A stretch of DNA of 64,000 bases from Pseudomonas orientalis. GTDB taxonomy: Bacteria > Pseudomonadota > Gammaproteobacteria > Pseudomonadales > Pseudomonadaceae. Below, piece by piece: positions 20,819-29,177 of this stretch. Where the stretch lies: NCBI RefSeq assembly GCF_002934065.1, contig NZ_CP018049.1, positions 3,346,501 to 3,410,500 of the forward strand, read 5' to 3'. The position numbers and the translations under genes were made by a program. Position 1 is the first letter of the stretch; each line of letters starts with the position of its first letter. The notes beneath the pieces were generated by a model, which was not told where the DNA came from, made no database searches, and saw only the letters and a list, made by a program, of their open reading frames with translations.

Positions 20819-23800
20819 TCAGTGAAAATCCCGGCTGCGCACCACCATGCCATCGAGCAGCGGCGACAGGTCGGTCAGGCGCCCGGCGATCAAATGCCGC
20901 ACCTCGCCCACCGCCTCCCAGCGCCCGTCCACCTTGAGCAGTCGCGAGCCGACCAGGGCCTTGCGCTGACGTTCGGCCAGGTCGCGCCAGACCACCACAT
21001 TGAGGTTGCCGAACTCATCTTCCAGGGTGACAAAGGTCACACCGCTGGCGGTGCCGGGACGCTGGCGCCCGGTGACCAGCCCGGCCACGCTCACATTGCG
21101 CCCATGCTCCACGCTCAGCAGTTCCTGGGAACTGCGGCAGCGGCGCTTGCGCAGTTCCGCGCGCAGCAGCGTCAAAGGGTGCGGCCCCAGGGTAGTGCCG
21201 AGCGTGGCGTAATCGGCGTGCAAGTCCTCGCTCACCGTGGGTTGAGGCAATGCCACATCGGCTTCATCGGGGCTCGGCAGGCCGGCAAACAGGCCCAGTT
21301 GGGTCTGCACACCGGCCACCTCCCAGCGGGCCTGATGCCGGTTACCGGCCAAGCCGCGCAAGGCGCCGGCATCCGCCAGCAAGGCCTGGGCACGCGCATC
21401 CAGGCCGGCGCGGGCGTCGAGGTCGGCGATGTCGCTGAACACCCGGCGCTGGCGCACGGCCTCCAGGCGCCGCCCATCGTCTTCGCGAAAGCCCGAGATC
21501 ATGCGCAGCCCCAGGCGAATCGCCGGTTGCGCGCCGTCGATGGGTTCCAGGCTGCAATCCCAGTCGCTGGCCTGCACGTCCACCGGGCGGATCTGCAGGC
21601 GATGACGGCGCGCGTCCTGCAGGATCTGGTCCGGGCTGTAGAAGCCCATTGGCCAGCTGTTGATCAGCGCGCAGGCGAAAGCCGCCGGCTCATGGCATTT
21701 GAGCCAGCAACTGGCGTAGGTCAGCAAGGCAAAACTGGCCGCGTGGGACTCGGGAAAACCATAGCTGCCAAAGCCTTTGATCTGCTCGAAAATCTGCGCG
21801 GCAAAGGCTTCGGTGTAGCCGTTCTTGAGCATGCCGTCGCGCAGCCGCTGCTGGTGTGGCTCCAGGCCCCCGTGGCGTTTCCAGGCGGCCATGGAGCGGC
21901 GCAACTGATCGGCCTCACCGGGGCTGTAGTCGGCGGCGACCATGGCGATCTGCATCACTTGTTCCTGGAACAACGGGATGCCCAGGGTGCGCTCCAGCAC
22001 CACTTTCAATTCAGGCGACGGATACGTGGTGGGTTCTTCCTTGTTCCTGCGCCGCAAATACGGATGCACCATGCCGCCCTGGATCGGCCCCGGCCGCACG
22101 ATGGCGACTTCGATCACCAGGTCGTAGAAGGTTTGCGGCTTGAGCCTGGGCAACATCGACATCTGCGCCCGCGATTCGATCTGGAACACGCCGATGGTGT
22201 CGGCCTTGCTGATCATCGCGTAGGTGGCCGGGTCTTCCTTGGGAATAGTTGCCAGGCTCCAATCCTGGTGGCGATGGCGGCGCAGCAAATCGAAGCAGCG
22301 CCGGATCGCGCTGAGCATGCCCAGGGCGAGGATATCCACCTTGAGCAGGCCGACGGCGTCGAGGTCGTCCTTGTCCCACTGGATGATGGTGCGCTCGGCC
22401 ATGGCGGCGTTCTCCACCGGCACCAGGGTGTCCAGCGGGTATTCGGAAATCACGAAGCCGCCGGGGTGCTGGGACAAATGCCGGGGAAAGCCGATCAATT
22501 GCCCGGTCAGGGTCAGTACGCGGCGCAGCAGCGGGCTGTCCGGGTCGAAGCCGCTTTCACGCAGGCGCTCCAATGGCGGCGCGTCGTCGCTCCAGCGCCC
22601 GCAGCAGTCGGCCAATGCGTTGACCTGGTCAGGCGGCAGCCCGAGGGCCTTGGCCACATCGCGCACCGCGCCGGTCGCGTGGTAACTGCTGACCACCGCC
22701 GTCAACGCTGCACGCGTGCGGCCATAGCGCTGGAAGACGTATTGCAGCACTTCTTCGCGGCGCTCGTGTTCAAAATCCACGTCGATATCCGGCGGCTCGT
22801 TGCGCTCCCTGGACAGGAAACGTTCGAACAGCACGTTGCTCAGGCTCGGGTTGATCTCGGTGATACCCAGGGCAAAACACACCGCCGAGTTGGCCGCCGA
22901 ACCGCGTCCCTGGCACAGGATCGAACGGCTGCGGGCAAAGCGCACGATGTCGTGCACGGTAAGGAAGTAACTTTCGTAGCCCAGCTCGCTGATCAGCGCC
23001 AGTTCCTTGTCGATCTGCTCCAGGGTCTTGGAGTCGATGCCTTCGGGCCAGCGCTGGGCAATGCCCTCCCGGGTGAGGGTGCGCAGCCAGGATTCGGCAT
23101 CATGGCCTGCGGGAACCAGCTCACGCGGGTAGTGATAGCGCAACTGGCCAAGGTCGAAGGTGCAACGCCGTGCGATGGCCAGGGTTTCATCGAGCAGGGC
23201 CTGGGGGTACAGCGCGGCCAGGGCATCGAGACTGCGCAGGTGCCGCTCGCCATTGGGGTGCAATTGCAGGCCGGCTTCGGCCACCGGGACGTGATGGCGG
23301 ATGGCGGTCATGGTGTCTTGCAGGGCACGACGGCCGCGCGCATGCATGTGCACATCACCGCAGGCGACCGCCGGGATCTGCAGGCTGGCCGCCAGTTGCA
23401 GGCGTTGCTCCAGATGGCGCGCATCGTCTTGCCCGCAGTGCAGGTGCACCGCCAGCCACAGGCGCTCAGCAAAGGTGCGGCGCAGCCACTGGATGCTGGC
23501 CTGGGTGTCGCTGTCCTGCGCCACCCACAACGCCAGCAGACCGGGCAGCGGTTGCTCGAAGTCTTCCTGCAGCAGGCGGTAGCTGCCCTTTTCGGCGCGG
23601 CGTCGGGCCAGGGTGATCAAGCGGCACAGGTGCTGGTAACCGCTCAGGTTCTCCACCAGCAGCACCAGTGTCGGCCCGTTCTCGATGCGCACTTCACTGC
23701 CGATAATCAGCGGCAACTCCAGCGCCTTGGCCGCCTGCCAGGCGCGCACGATGCCCGACAGCGTGCATTCGTCGGTGATCGCCAGGGCGCTGTAGCCTTG

Positions 23801-23890
23801 GCGTTTGGCGCGCTCGAACAATTCCAGCGCACTGGAGGCACCGCGCTGGAAGCTGAAGTTGGACAGGCAATGCAGCTCGGCGTAACTCAT
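20819..23890 (-). CDS. dnaE2: Error-prone DNA polymerase DnaE2 (ImuC), 1023 aa
   Basis: Catalytic polymerase of the ImuA-ImuB-DnaE2 mutasome for damage-induced mutagenesis and lesion bypass. It begins [20 protein letters not shown], with the PHP domain first. The C-family polymerase core includes [17 protein letters not shown] and the catalytic acidic pair in [15 protein letters not shown], then [17 protein letters not shown]. The C-terminal OB-fold part ends near the stop. Length agrees with DnaE2 (about 1,020-1,080) rather than replicative DnaE (about 1,170). A REP pair separates it from imuB. Confidence 0.95.
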   Translation of the reverse strand: MSYAELHCLSNFSFQRGASSALELFERAKRQGYSALAITDECTLSGIVRAWQAAKALELPLIIGSEVRIENGPTLVLLVENLSGYQHLCRLITLARRRAEKGSYRLLQEDFEQPLPGLLALWVAQDSDTQASIQWLRRTFAERLWLAVHLHCGQDDARHLEQRLQLAASLQIPAVACGDVHMHARGRRALQDTMTAIRHHVPVAEAGLQLHPNGERHLRSLDALAALYPQALLDETLAIARRCTFDLGQLRYHYPRELVPAGHDAESWLRTLTREGIAQRWPEGIDSKTLEQIDKELALISELGYESYFLTVHDIVRFARSRSILCQGRGSAANSAVCFALGITEINPSLSNVLFERFLSRERNEPPDIDVDFEHERREEVLQYVFQRYGRTRAALTAVVSSYHATGAVRDVAKALGLPPDQVNALADCCGRWSDDAPPLERLRESGFDPDSPLLRRVLTLTGQLIGFPRHLSQHPGGFVISEYPLDTLVPVENAAMAERTIIQWDKDDLDAVGLLKVDILALGMLSAIRRCFDLLRRHRHQDWSLATIPKEDPATYAMISKADTIGVFQIESRAQMSMLPRLKPQTFYDLVIEVAIVRPGPIQGGMVHPYLRRRNKEEPTTYPSPELKVVLERTLGIPLFQEQVMQIAMVAADYSPGEADQLRRSMAAWKRHGGLEPHQQRLRDGMLKNGYTEAFAAQIFEQIKGFGSYGFPESHAASFALLTYASCWLKCHEPAAFACALINSWPMGFYSPDQILQDARRHRLQIRPVDVQASDWDCSLEPIDGAQPAIRLGLRMISGFREDDGRRLEAVRQRRVFSDIADLDARAGLDARAQALLADAGALRGLAGNRHQARWEVAGVQTQLGLFAGLPSPDEADVALPQPTVSEDLHADYATLGTTLGPHPLTLLRAELRKRRCRSSQELLSVEHGRNVSVAGLVTGRQRPGTASGVTFVTLEDEFGNLNVVVWRDLAERQRKALVGSRLLKVDGRWEAVGEVRHLIAGRLTDLSPLLDGMVVRSRDFH

Positions 23891-23905
23891 GCTTGCCCCG
23901 TCCCT

Positions 23906-24005
23906 GCAGGAGCGAGCTTGCTCGCGAAAAACCCAAGGGCACCGCATTCATTCAGGTGCCCCGCGTTATCGTTAACTCTCTTCGCGAGCAAGCTCGCTCC
24001 TACAG
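23906..24005. repeat. REP pair of the GGAGCGAGCTTGCTCGCG type, inside the imuB-dnaE2 gap
   Basis: Inverted pair GCAGGAGCGAGCTTGCTCGC and its mirror ending GCGAGCAAGCTCGCTCCTAC, 100 bp overall, filling almost all of the 136 bp between imuB and dnaE2. This is a second REP family, distinct from the GTGGGAGGGGGC type. The same family occurs at 51446 and 62211. Confidence 0.88.
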
Positions 24006-24026
24006 GGGATGGTGGCCTGTTGGTAT

Positions 24027-25442
24027 TCATGCAAACCAGCCTTGCAACCACAAACCATCCTGTTGCCCCACCGTGCGGTAGGCCCAGCCTTGCTGGCCGG
24101 TGCGGGTCTGGATGAGGTAATAGTCGCGGCGAATATCGGCGCCATCCCACCAACCGGATTCGATGCGTTCCGGTCCCATCAGGATCTGTACGCCCTGCTC
24201 CGCCAACAAGGTCGGCTGGCTCAATAACCAGCCAGGGCGCCGCACCTTGTTCAAGGTCGGGCATGGCTGGCGGTCGACTGAAGTTTGCCAGGCGCATTCA
24301 GGACGATGGTCGGCGTGAAAGCGCAGGCCCTGCACCGCTTCATCGCCCAGACGCGCGCGCAGGCGTTCGCGCAGTTGCTCCCAGGGCAGGGTCTGGTGCG
24401 GGCGGTCATCGAACAGGTCCTGGCGCTGCGGCACGAACACCGGCAAGTCCTGGGCCACCAGGCGAAAGCCGCGCACCGGTGCCGTGACTTGCACCTGCTC
24501 CAGGCGCCCCCTGGCCAGTTCGAACAGCATTGAAGGCTCGCGCTCGGCACTCAGCAGGCCGACCTTGATCACACTGTCGGGCGCCTGGGCATGCTCCAGG
24601 TGCAGGTCGAAACGCTGCACGCCACTGTCACGCCCGCACAGGAAGGCGGACAAGTCAGCGGTCAGGCGGCGCAAGGGAAACAGCAAGGCCTGGTGGGATT
24701 GCACGTCGAAATTCAACTCGATGCGCACATCGAACCGGTCCGGCGGTTGATAGAAACCCAGGGCCAATGGCCGCTGCCCGGCCAGGGCGTCGAGGTGCTT
24801 GAGCAGGCTGGCGTCAAAGCGCCGCGCCAGGGTATGCCGGGGCAGCGCCTGCACCTGGGCCAACGTGCGCAGGCCCATGCGCGACAAGGCGGTGGCGGCC
24901 TGCGGGTCAATCCCGGCGCGGTCGACCGGCAGCGGCGCCAGGGCCTGCATCAAGGCGATGTCATCGGCTACCGCCAGGCCATCGTAACGATTGGCCAACA
25001 CCCGCGCCGCCGCTGGATTGGGCGCGGCGACGATGCGGTGCCGAAAGCCCAGCTCGGTCAACTCCTGGCGCAAGCGCGCTTCGAACTGCGGCCAGGGCCC
25101 GAACAGGCCCAGGCTCGACTCGATCTCGAACAGCAAGGCGCGCGGGTAATACACGCTGACCTGGGAACTGAAGCGGTAGGCCCAGGCGGCCAGAAATTGC
25201 TGGCAGCGCTCGATGTCCAGCGGGTCGTATTCAGCGCAGGCAAAGGCCTTGGTCAGCGCATGCGCCGCCGTCAGCGATTGGCCGGGACGCAACCCCAGGG
25301 CACGGGCGGCGGCATTGACGGTTTGCAGCACGCGCCGCTGCGGCGTACCGGCCAGCAGTGCCAGCGGCTGATCGGGCTCGGGATGGGCACGCAGCACGGC
25401 GTCCAGCGCCAATTGCGGGAAAACGATACAGACCCAGCGCAT
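24027..25442 (-). CDS. imuB: ImuB, Y-family polymerase-like mutasome hub, 471 aa
   Basis: Non-catalytic Y-family relative that links ImuA, DnaE2 and the beta clamp. It starts MRWVCIVFPQLALDAVLRAH. The palm and finger blocks are recognisable (YPRALLFEIESSLGLFG, then the helix-hairpin part GLRTLAQVQALPRHTLARRF). The usual acidic catalytic residues of Y-family enzymes are not in place, as known for ImuB. GAGG lies before ATG 25442. The gene lies 7 bp after imuA in the operon. Confidence 0.93.
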   Translation of the reverse strand: MRWVCIVFPQLALDAVLRAHPEPDQPLALLAGTPQRRVLQTVNAAARALGLRPGQSLTAAHALTKAFACAEYDPLDIERCQQFLAAWAYRFSSQVSVYYPRALLFEIESSLGLFGPWPQFEARLRQELTELGFRHRIVAAPNPAAARVLANRYDGLAVADDIALMQALAPLPVDRAGIDPQAATALSRMGLRTLAQVQALPRHTLARRFDASLLKHLDALAGQRPLALGFYQPPDRFDVRIELNFDVQSHQALLFPLRRLTADLSAFLCGRDSGVQRFDLHLEHAQAPDSVIKVGLLSAEREPSMLFELARGRLEQVQVTAPVRGFRLVAQDLPVFVPQRQDLFDDRPHQTLPWEQLRERLRARLGDEAVQGLRFHADHRPECAWQTSVDRQPCPTLNKVRRPGWLLSQPTLLAEQGVQILMGPERIESGWWDGADIRRDYYLIQTRTGQQGWAYRTVGQQDGLWLQGWFA

Positions 25443-25449
25443 GGCAACC

Positions 25450-26064
25450 TCAATGCCCCGCCAGGGCAATCGGCGCCGGGTGGGCCAGGCCGCCCCGGCA
25501 TTTGAGCACGCGCACTTGTGCCGGCCGTGACTCGACCGCCAGGCGCAAGGCGGCCGGTGATGGATTGATCGCCTCACTCAAGGAGCGCCAGGCAAACGCC
25601 AGGGTCTGCCCGGTTTCCGCCGCCACCTGCAAACGGCGCAAGGCCCGGTCATCGGCCTTGTGCGGCCAGCACAGCACCGCGCCGCAACTGCCCGAACGCA
25701 GACATTGCTCCACCGCCCACAGTGCATCGCGCTCCTGGGCCTGGATCACCGCGAGCTGGCGCACATCCACCCCAGCGTTCTGCCAGGCGTGGGGGTACGG
25801 CGTGTAGGGCGGCGCCACCAGCACAATGCGCTCGCCCAGCGCCGACAAGCGCGCCAGGGTCGGCAGCACCAGTTGCAGTTCGCCCACGCCGTCCCGGGCC
25901 ATCAGGATTTCACTCAAGGCCGCCTCCGGCCAGCCGCCACTGGGCAGCACCGCGTCCAGCGCCGCCAGCCCTGTGGGATGCACACTGGCCGGTGGCGCGG
26001 CGGGCCGGCCCTTCCAGACGCGCCCACCATTGAACAGCGAGTCCAGGGCAACCACGGCGCCCAT
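25450..26064 (-). CDS. imuA: ImuA, RecA/SulA-related mutasome protein, 204 aa
   Basis: Accessory protein of the damage-inducible mutasome. It has a RecA-like core (GLAALDAVLPSGGWPEAAL, then VGELQLVLPTLARLSALGER). The ATG at 26064 overlaps the lexA2 stop (ATGA), so the two are translationally coupled. Size and position match the lexA2-imuA-imuB-dnaE2 cassette of pseudomonads. Confidence 0.93.
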   Translation of the reverse strand: MGAVVALDSLFNGGRVWKGRPAAPPASVHPTGLAALDAVLPSGGWPEAALSEILMARDGVGELQLVLPTLARLSALGERIVLVAPPYTPYPHAWQNAGVDVRQLAVIQAQERDALWAVEQCLRSGSCGAVLCWPHKADDRALRRLQVAAETGQTLAFAWRSLSEAINPSPAALRLAVESRPAQVRVLKCRGGLAHPAPIALAGH

Positions 26065-26681
26065 CAGCCTTGCCTCACCAGGCCGCAGAACACCCCTTCG
26101 ATGGCCAGGTCCTGATCGGCCCCGACCACGATAGGCTGATACACCGGGTTGCGCGGCAGCAGGCGCACCTTGTCGCCCGTGCGCTCGAAACGCTTGATGG
26201 TGACTTCACCGTCCAGGCGCGCCACCACAATCTGCCCGTTCAAGGCCTCGGCACTGCGGCGCACGCCTACCAGGTCGCCATCGAGAATGCCGTCTTCGAT
26301 CATCGAATCGCCCTGCACGCGCAGCAGGTAGTCGGGGGTTCTGGCGAAGGTGGCCGGGTCCAGTTGCAGCCGATTGTGCACTTCGGCATCCGCACCGATG
26401 GGCAGGCCCGCGGCCACACGGCCGAGCACCGGGATATCCAGCCACTCCGGGCGCGGCGGTTGGTTGAGCAGGCGAATACCACGGGCCTGGTTGGGGTTGA
26501 CCTCGATAAAACCGGCTTCGGTCAGGGCCACCACATGCTTGCGCGCGACACTGCGCGAGGCAAAGCCGAATGCCTCGGCGATCTCGGCGAGACTGGGGGG
26601 CTGGCCTTGCTGCGCGATGCGGTCGCGGATGAAGGTCAGGATGGCGGTACGGCGGGGGGTCAGGGTCGTCATGGAGTACAT
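26064..26681 (-). CDS. lexA2: LexA2 repressor, second LexA of the mutasome cassette, 205 aa
   Basis: Self-cleaving SOS repressor. N-terminal winged helix (PSLAEIAEAFGFASRSVARK), cleavage pair Ala91-Gly92 (GRVAAGLPIG), catalytic Ser126 (GDSMIEDG) and Lys163 (TIKRFER). ATG 26681 (MYSM) is chosen because CAGGAG sits five bases upstream; ATG 26672 is the alternative. Its own operator overlaps this ribosome binding site and both start codons. It presumably represses itself and imuA-imuB-dnaE2 and is relieved on RecA activation. Confidence 0.94.
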   Translation of the reverse strand: MYSMTTLTPRRTAILTFIRDRIAQQGQPPSLAEIAEAFGFASRSVARKHVVALTEAGFIEVNPNQARGIRLLNQPPRPEWLDIPVLGRVAAGLPIGADAEVHNRLQLDPATFARTPDYLLRVQGDSMIEDGILDGDLVGVRRSAEALNGQIVVARLDGEVTIKRFERTGDKVRLLPRNPVYQPIVVGADQDLAIEGVFCGLVRQG

Positions 26682-26690
26682 TTGTACTCC
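26673..26690. promoter_or_regulatory. LexA2-type SOS operator
   Basis: A perfect 18-bp palindrome, GGAGTACATTTGTACTCC, containing AGTAC-N4-GTACT, the form reported for LexA2 of pseudomonads and unlike the CTGT-N8-ACAG box of LexA1. It overlaps the lexA2 ribosome binding site and start codons, so bound repressor could block both transcription and ribosome access. Confidence 0.85.
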
Positions 26691-26754
26691 TGTGGGAAAT
26701 TTCTGACAATAGCCATCAGTCGGCGGTGACCCACTGATACACCTCGGTCCGAAT

Positions 26755-26793
26755 GTGGGAGGGCGGTGCGACGATTCGACTTGCCCCCGATGG
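26755..26793. repeat. REP interrupted by 16 bp of unrelated sequence
   Basis: GTGGGAGGG, then CGGTGCGACGATTCGA (26764-26779) replacing the two G residues of the normal element, then CTTGCCCCCGATGG. The arms on both sides are otherwise intact. Origin of the inserted piece is unknown. Confidence 0.65.
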
Positions 26794-26828
26794 CCATGGG
26801 TATCTACACAACTGTGTAGCAGCTTACG

Positions 26829-27201
26829 GTAACCACGATGCGAAGCGAGTCGCTCTTGATCTGGCTCTTGATCTTAAGCGCCCCGTTAAACCACGCTGGC
26901 CGTAATCCGATAATGATTTGGGGGGTAAACCGGCAGGGATGCCGGTGTAGCCGCCCCGCGCCATGGATGGCGCGTGGCGGCGGCCCCCCAAATCAATATC
27001 GGATTACGGGCACACCGAGCCTAAGCGAGGTGCCGAGTGGTGGGGCAAGAGCGTTTTGCTTACTTTTGCGCTTTTCAAAAGTGAGCCGCCGTCAGGGCGG
27101 AACCCTAAGCCGCCGTTACCGCAGCAACGGATATGTACTCGCCTTGATCCAACATCCTGGTCGGCTGTCAGGCCGCCATCGGGGGCAAGCCCCCTCCCAC
27201 A
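26829..27201 (+). repeat. Long structured repeat, copy 2, with divergent but still paired stems
   Basis: Same flanks as copies 1 and 3 (GCGCCCCGTTAAACCACGCT; GGTGCCGAGTGGTGGGGCAA), but the outer stem is a different sequence. 26902-26925 (GTAATCCGATAATGATTTGG onward) pairs with 26984-27007, 23 of 24 positions. Inner hairpins are ACCGGC/GCCGGT (26929-26946) and CCGCC-C-CGCGCCA/TGGCGCG-T-GGCGG (26951-26980), and the later hairpin is CCGCC/GGCGG. The element ends in a single REP at 27176-27203. Confidence 0.75.
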
Positions 27202-27237
27202 TTTGGAACGCGGGGCATCAGTCAGATAGCTATAGGC

Positions 27238-27264
27238 CGCCACGGGAGCAAGCCCTCTCCCACC
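27238..27264. repeat. Single degenerate REP
   Basis: CGGGAGCAAGCCCTCTCCCAC, same orientation as the REP that ends the long repeat 35 bp earlier, with one change. It sits just after the nudK stop and may help end its transcript. Confidence 0.7.
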
Positions 27265-27288
27265 TTTTGATCTTCATACTCGATCGAG

Positions 27289-27876
27289 CTACCACCGTTC
27301 TTTCAACATGCGCAGTTCCAGATGCTGCAACAGCATGATGGTCTTGCCATCCACAATTTCCCCGCTGGCCACCATCCCCAGCGCCTGCTCGAATCCCAGC
27401 TCCAGCACTTCGATATCCTCGCCCTCTTCCGCCAAGCCGCCGCCGACGCCGACCCGGTCGCCCGCCTGGTACTCGCCGATAAAGAAGTGAATGCGTTCGG
27501 TCACCGACCCCGGGCTCATGAACGCCGCATAGATTTTCTCGACATGCCCCACGCGATAGCCGGTCTCTTCCTCGGCTTCCAGGCGGATGCGTTCTTCAGG
27601 GCTGGCGTTGTCGAGCAATCCCGCCGCCGCTTCGATCAGGTAACCGGGGTAATCATTGACGAACGTGGGCATGCGGAACTGGCGGATCAACAGCACCGTA
27701 CGTTGCTCACGGTTGTACAACAGGATGGTTGCACCGTTGCCCCGGTCATACACCTCGCGGGTCTGGGCTTGCCAGCTGCCGTCGCGACGGCGCAGGTCGA
27801 AGCTGTATTTCTTCAAGAGGTACCAGTTGTCCGAAAGGGTTTCTTCGGCGGTGATGCGCACGGGGCTGTTGTCCAT
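27289..27876 (-). CDS. nudK: NudK-type Nudix hydrolase (GDP-mannose or ADP-ribose pyrophosphatase), 195 aa
   Basis: Cytosolic pyrophosphohydrolase of nucleotide sugars. It resembles E. coli NudK through its length: [44 protein letters not shown] and a C-terminal [16 protein letters not shown]. The Nudix box [20 protein letters not shown] keeps the core EE pair, but the first Glu of the pattern (E. coli NudK GLLDNDE) is Ser. ATG 27876 has AAAGG upstream. It is divergent from the next gene across 180 bp. Confidence 0.87.
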   Translation of the reverse strand: MDNSPVRITAEETLSDNWYLLKKYSFDLRRRDGSWQAQTREVYDRGNGATILLYNREQRTVLLIRQFRMPTFVNDYPGYLIEAAAGLLDNASPEERIRLEAEEETGYRVGHVEKIYAAFMSPGSVTERIHFFIGEYQAGDRVGVGGGLAEEGEDIEVLELGFEQALGMVASGEIVDGKTIMLLQHLELRMLKERW

Positions 27877-28056
27877 GGTCGGGCCTTTGTTCAAAACGCG
27901 GAGCATCTCGTGCAGGTCACGCAGCGTCAAGCAGGTTGCCCGCGTGCGTCGCTGCAACACTTTGCAAGCAATCGCGCGTTACGGCCGTCGCATTAATTTC
28001 TCTCAGGGTCAGGCCATCTGATACAACCCGTGCTTCGCCTTTGTCCTGGAACCTTC

Positions 28057-28983
28057 ATGTCATCTCGTTCTATGCCCCGCCGGGGCCTGCGCAGGTTTGT
28101 GCTGCTGTGCATGGCCCTGTTGATCGTCGGCCTGCCGGTCGGCTGCGCCGTGCTGCAACACAAGGAGCGCGAACTGGTGTTTCGCATCGAGCCGGGCACC
28201 GCAGGCTGGTACACCGGCCTGCCAAGCACCGTGCAGGAGTTCGATATCAAGCCCGCCGCGTTCAAATCCGGCCAGAATATCCATGGCTGGTGGTACCCGG
28301 CCGCGCAGAAAGACGCGCCCGCCATCCTCTACTTGCACGGCGTGCGCTGGAACCTCACCGGCCAGCTGTTTCGCATCGAACAGTTGCATGCCCTGGGCTA
28401 TTCGGTATTGGCCATCGATTATCGCGGTTTTGGCAAAAGCCAGGGCGACCTGCCTTCGGAAACCACGGTGTATGAAGACGCGCGCATCGCCTGGGAGCGC
28501 TTTCAAACCTTGCAACCGGACCCTGGCAAACGCCTGATCTACGGCCATTCCCTGGGTGGTGCGGTGGCCATCGACCTCGCCGCAGAGTTGAGCCGGCAGG
28601 TACCGCTGCCGGTACGCGGACTGGTGATCGAATCCACATTCACCTCCCTGGGGGATGTCGCCACCGCCGTTGCCAATACTTCATTGCCGGTGCGTTGGTT
28701 GCTGTCGCAGAAATTCGACTCCATCGACAAGATGGCTGATATCCATATGCCATTGCTGGTGGTGCATGGTCTCGATGACCGCTACGTACCACCACGTTTC
28801 AGCCAGCAATTATTTGAAGCCGCCCAGGAACCCAAACGGCTGTTACTGGTACCGGGTGCCGGCCATAACAACAGCATGAGCCTGGCCGGACGCAATTATG
28901 GCCTGGCACTGCACAAGCTCATGCAAACGACGATGCCATCACCAGTGGTCACCCACTCCACAGGCCGAGATGGCGACTCATAA
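28057..28983 (+). CDS. Alpha/beta hydrolase with N-terminal membrane anchor, 308 aa
   Basis: Serine hydrolase of the BEM46/YfhR-like type, probably attached to the inner membrane facing the periplasm. It has an N-terminal positive stretch and hydrophobic segment (FVLLCMALLIVGLPVGCAVL); the Cys there resembles a lipobox but the -3 position is Pro. Oxyanion region YLHGVRWNLTG, nucleophile elbow IYGHSLGGAV, acid HGLDDRYVPP and His GAGHNNS are all present. ATG 28057 is used with GGAA upstream; ATG 28072 is an alternative. Substrate unknown. Confidence 0.83.
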   Translation: MSSRSMPRRGLRRFVLLCMALLIVGLPVGCAVLQHKERELVFRIEPGTAGWYTGLPSTVQEFDIKPAAFKSGQNIHGWWYPAAQKDAPAILYLHGVRWNLTGQLFRIEQLHALGYSVLAIDYRGFGKSQGDLPSETTVYEDARIAWERFQTLQPDPGKRLIYGHSLGGAVAIDLAAELSRQVPLPVRGLVIESTFTSLGDVATAVANTSLPVRWLLSQKFDSIDKMADIHMPLLVVHGLDDRYVPPRFSQQLFEAAQEPKRLLLVPGAGHNNSMSLAGRNYGLALHKLMQTTMPSPVVTHSTGRDGDS

Positions 28984-29126
28984 ATGCGCTTTTCGGCACT
29001 GGTTTGGCCAATGCCTGTCAAGCGCAAACCCTGCCCATATTGGCCGTCATTGAAAGTTGATCAAATATTGACCGCTGCTTAAATCGCCAACGCTGCCGGG
29101 CCCTTGCAAAGTTATCCACAGAGATA

Positions 29127-29160
29127 CCCACGGTTTTCGTGGACAACTCTTTTTACTTTT
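29127..29160 (+). terminator. Possible intrinsic terminator of the hydrolase gene
   Basis: CCACG-GTTTT-CGTGG stem-loop (29128-29142) followed by a T-rich run (CTTTTTACTTTTT). The stem is short, so this is only probable. A perfect DnaA-box sequence TTATCCACA (29112-29120) lies just before it. Confidence 0.4.
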
Positions 29161-29177
29161 TCAGTTTTTTTTGCCCA

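Noticed and set aside
20603..24115. Long open frame opposite dnaE2
   Set aside because: Antisense shadow of dnaE2 with no initiation signal or recognisable domain.
29112..29120. Replication origin (single DnaA box TTATCCACA)
   Set aside because: Only one box, no AT-rich unwinding region or dnaA/dnaN genes.
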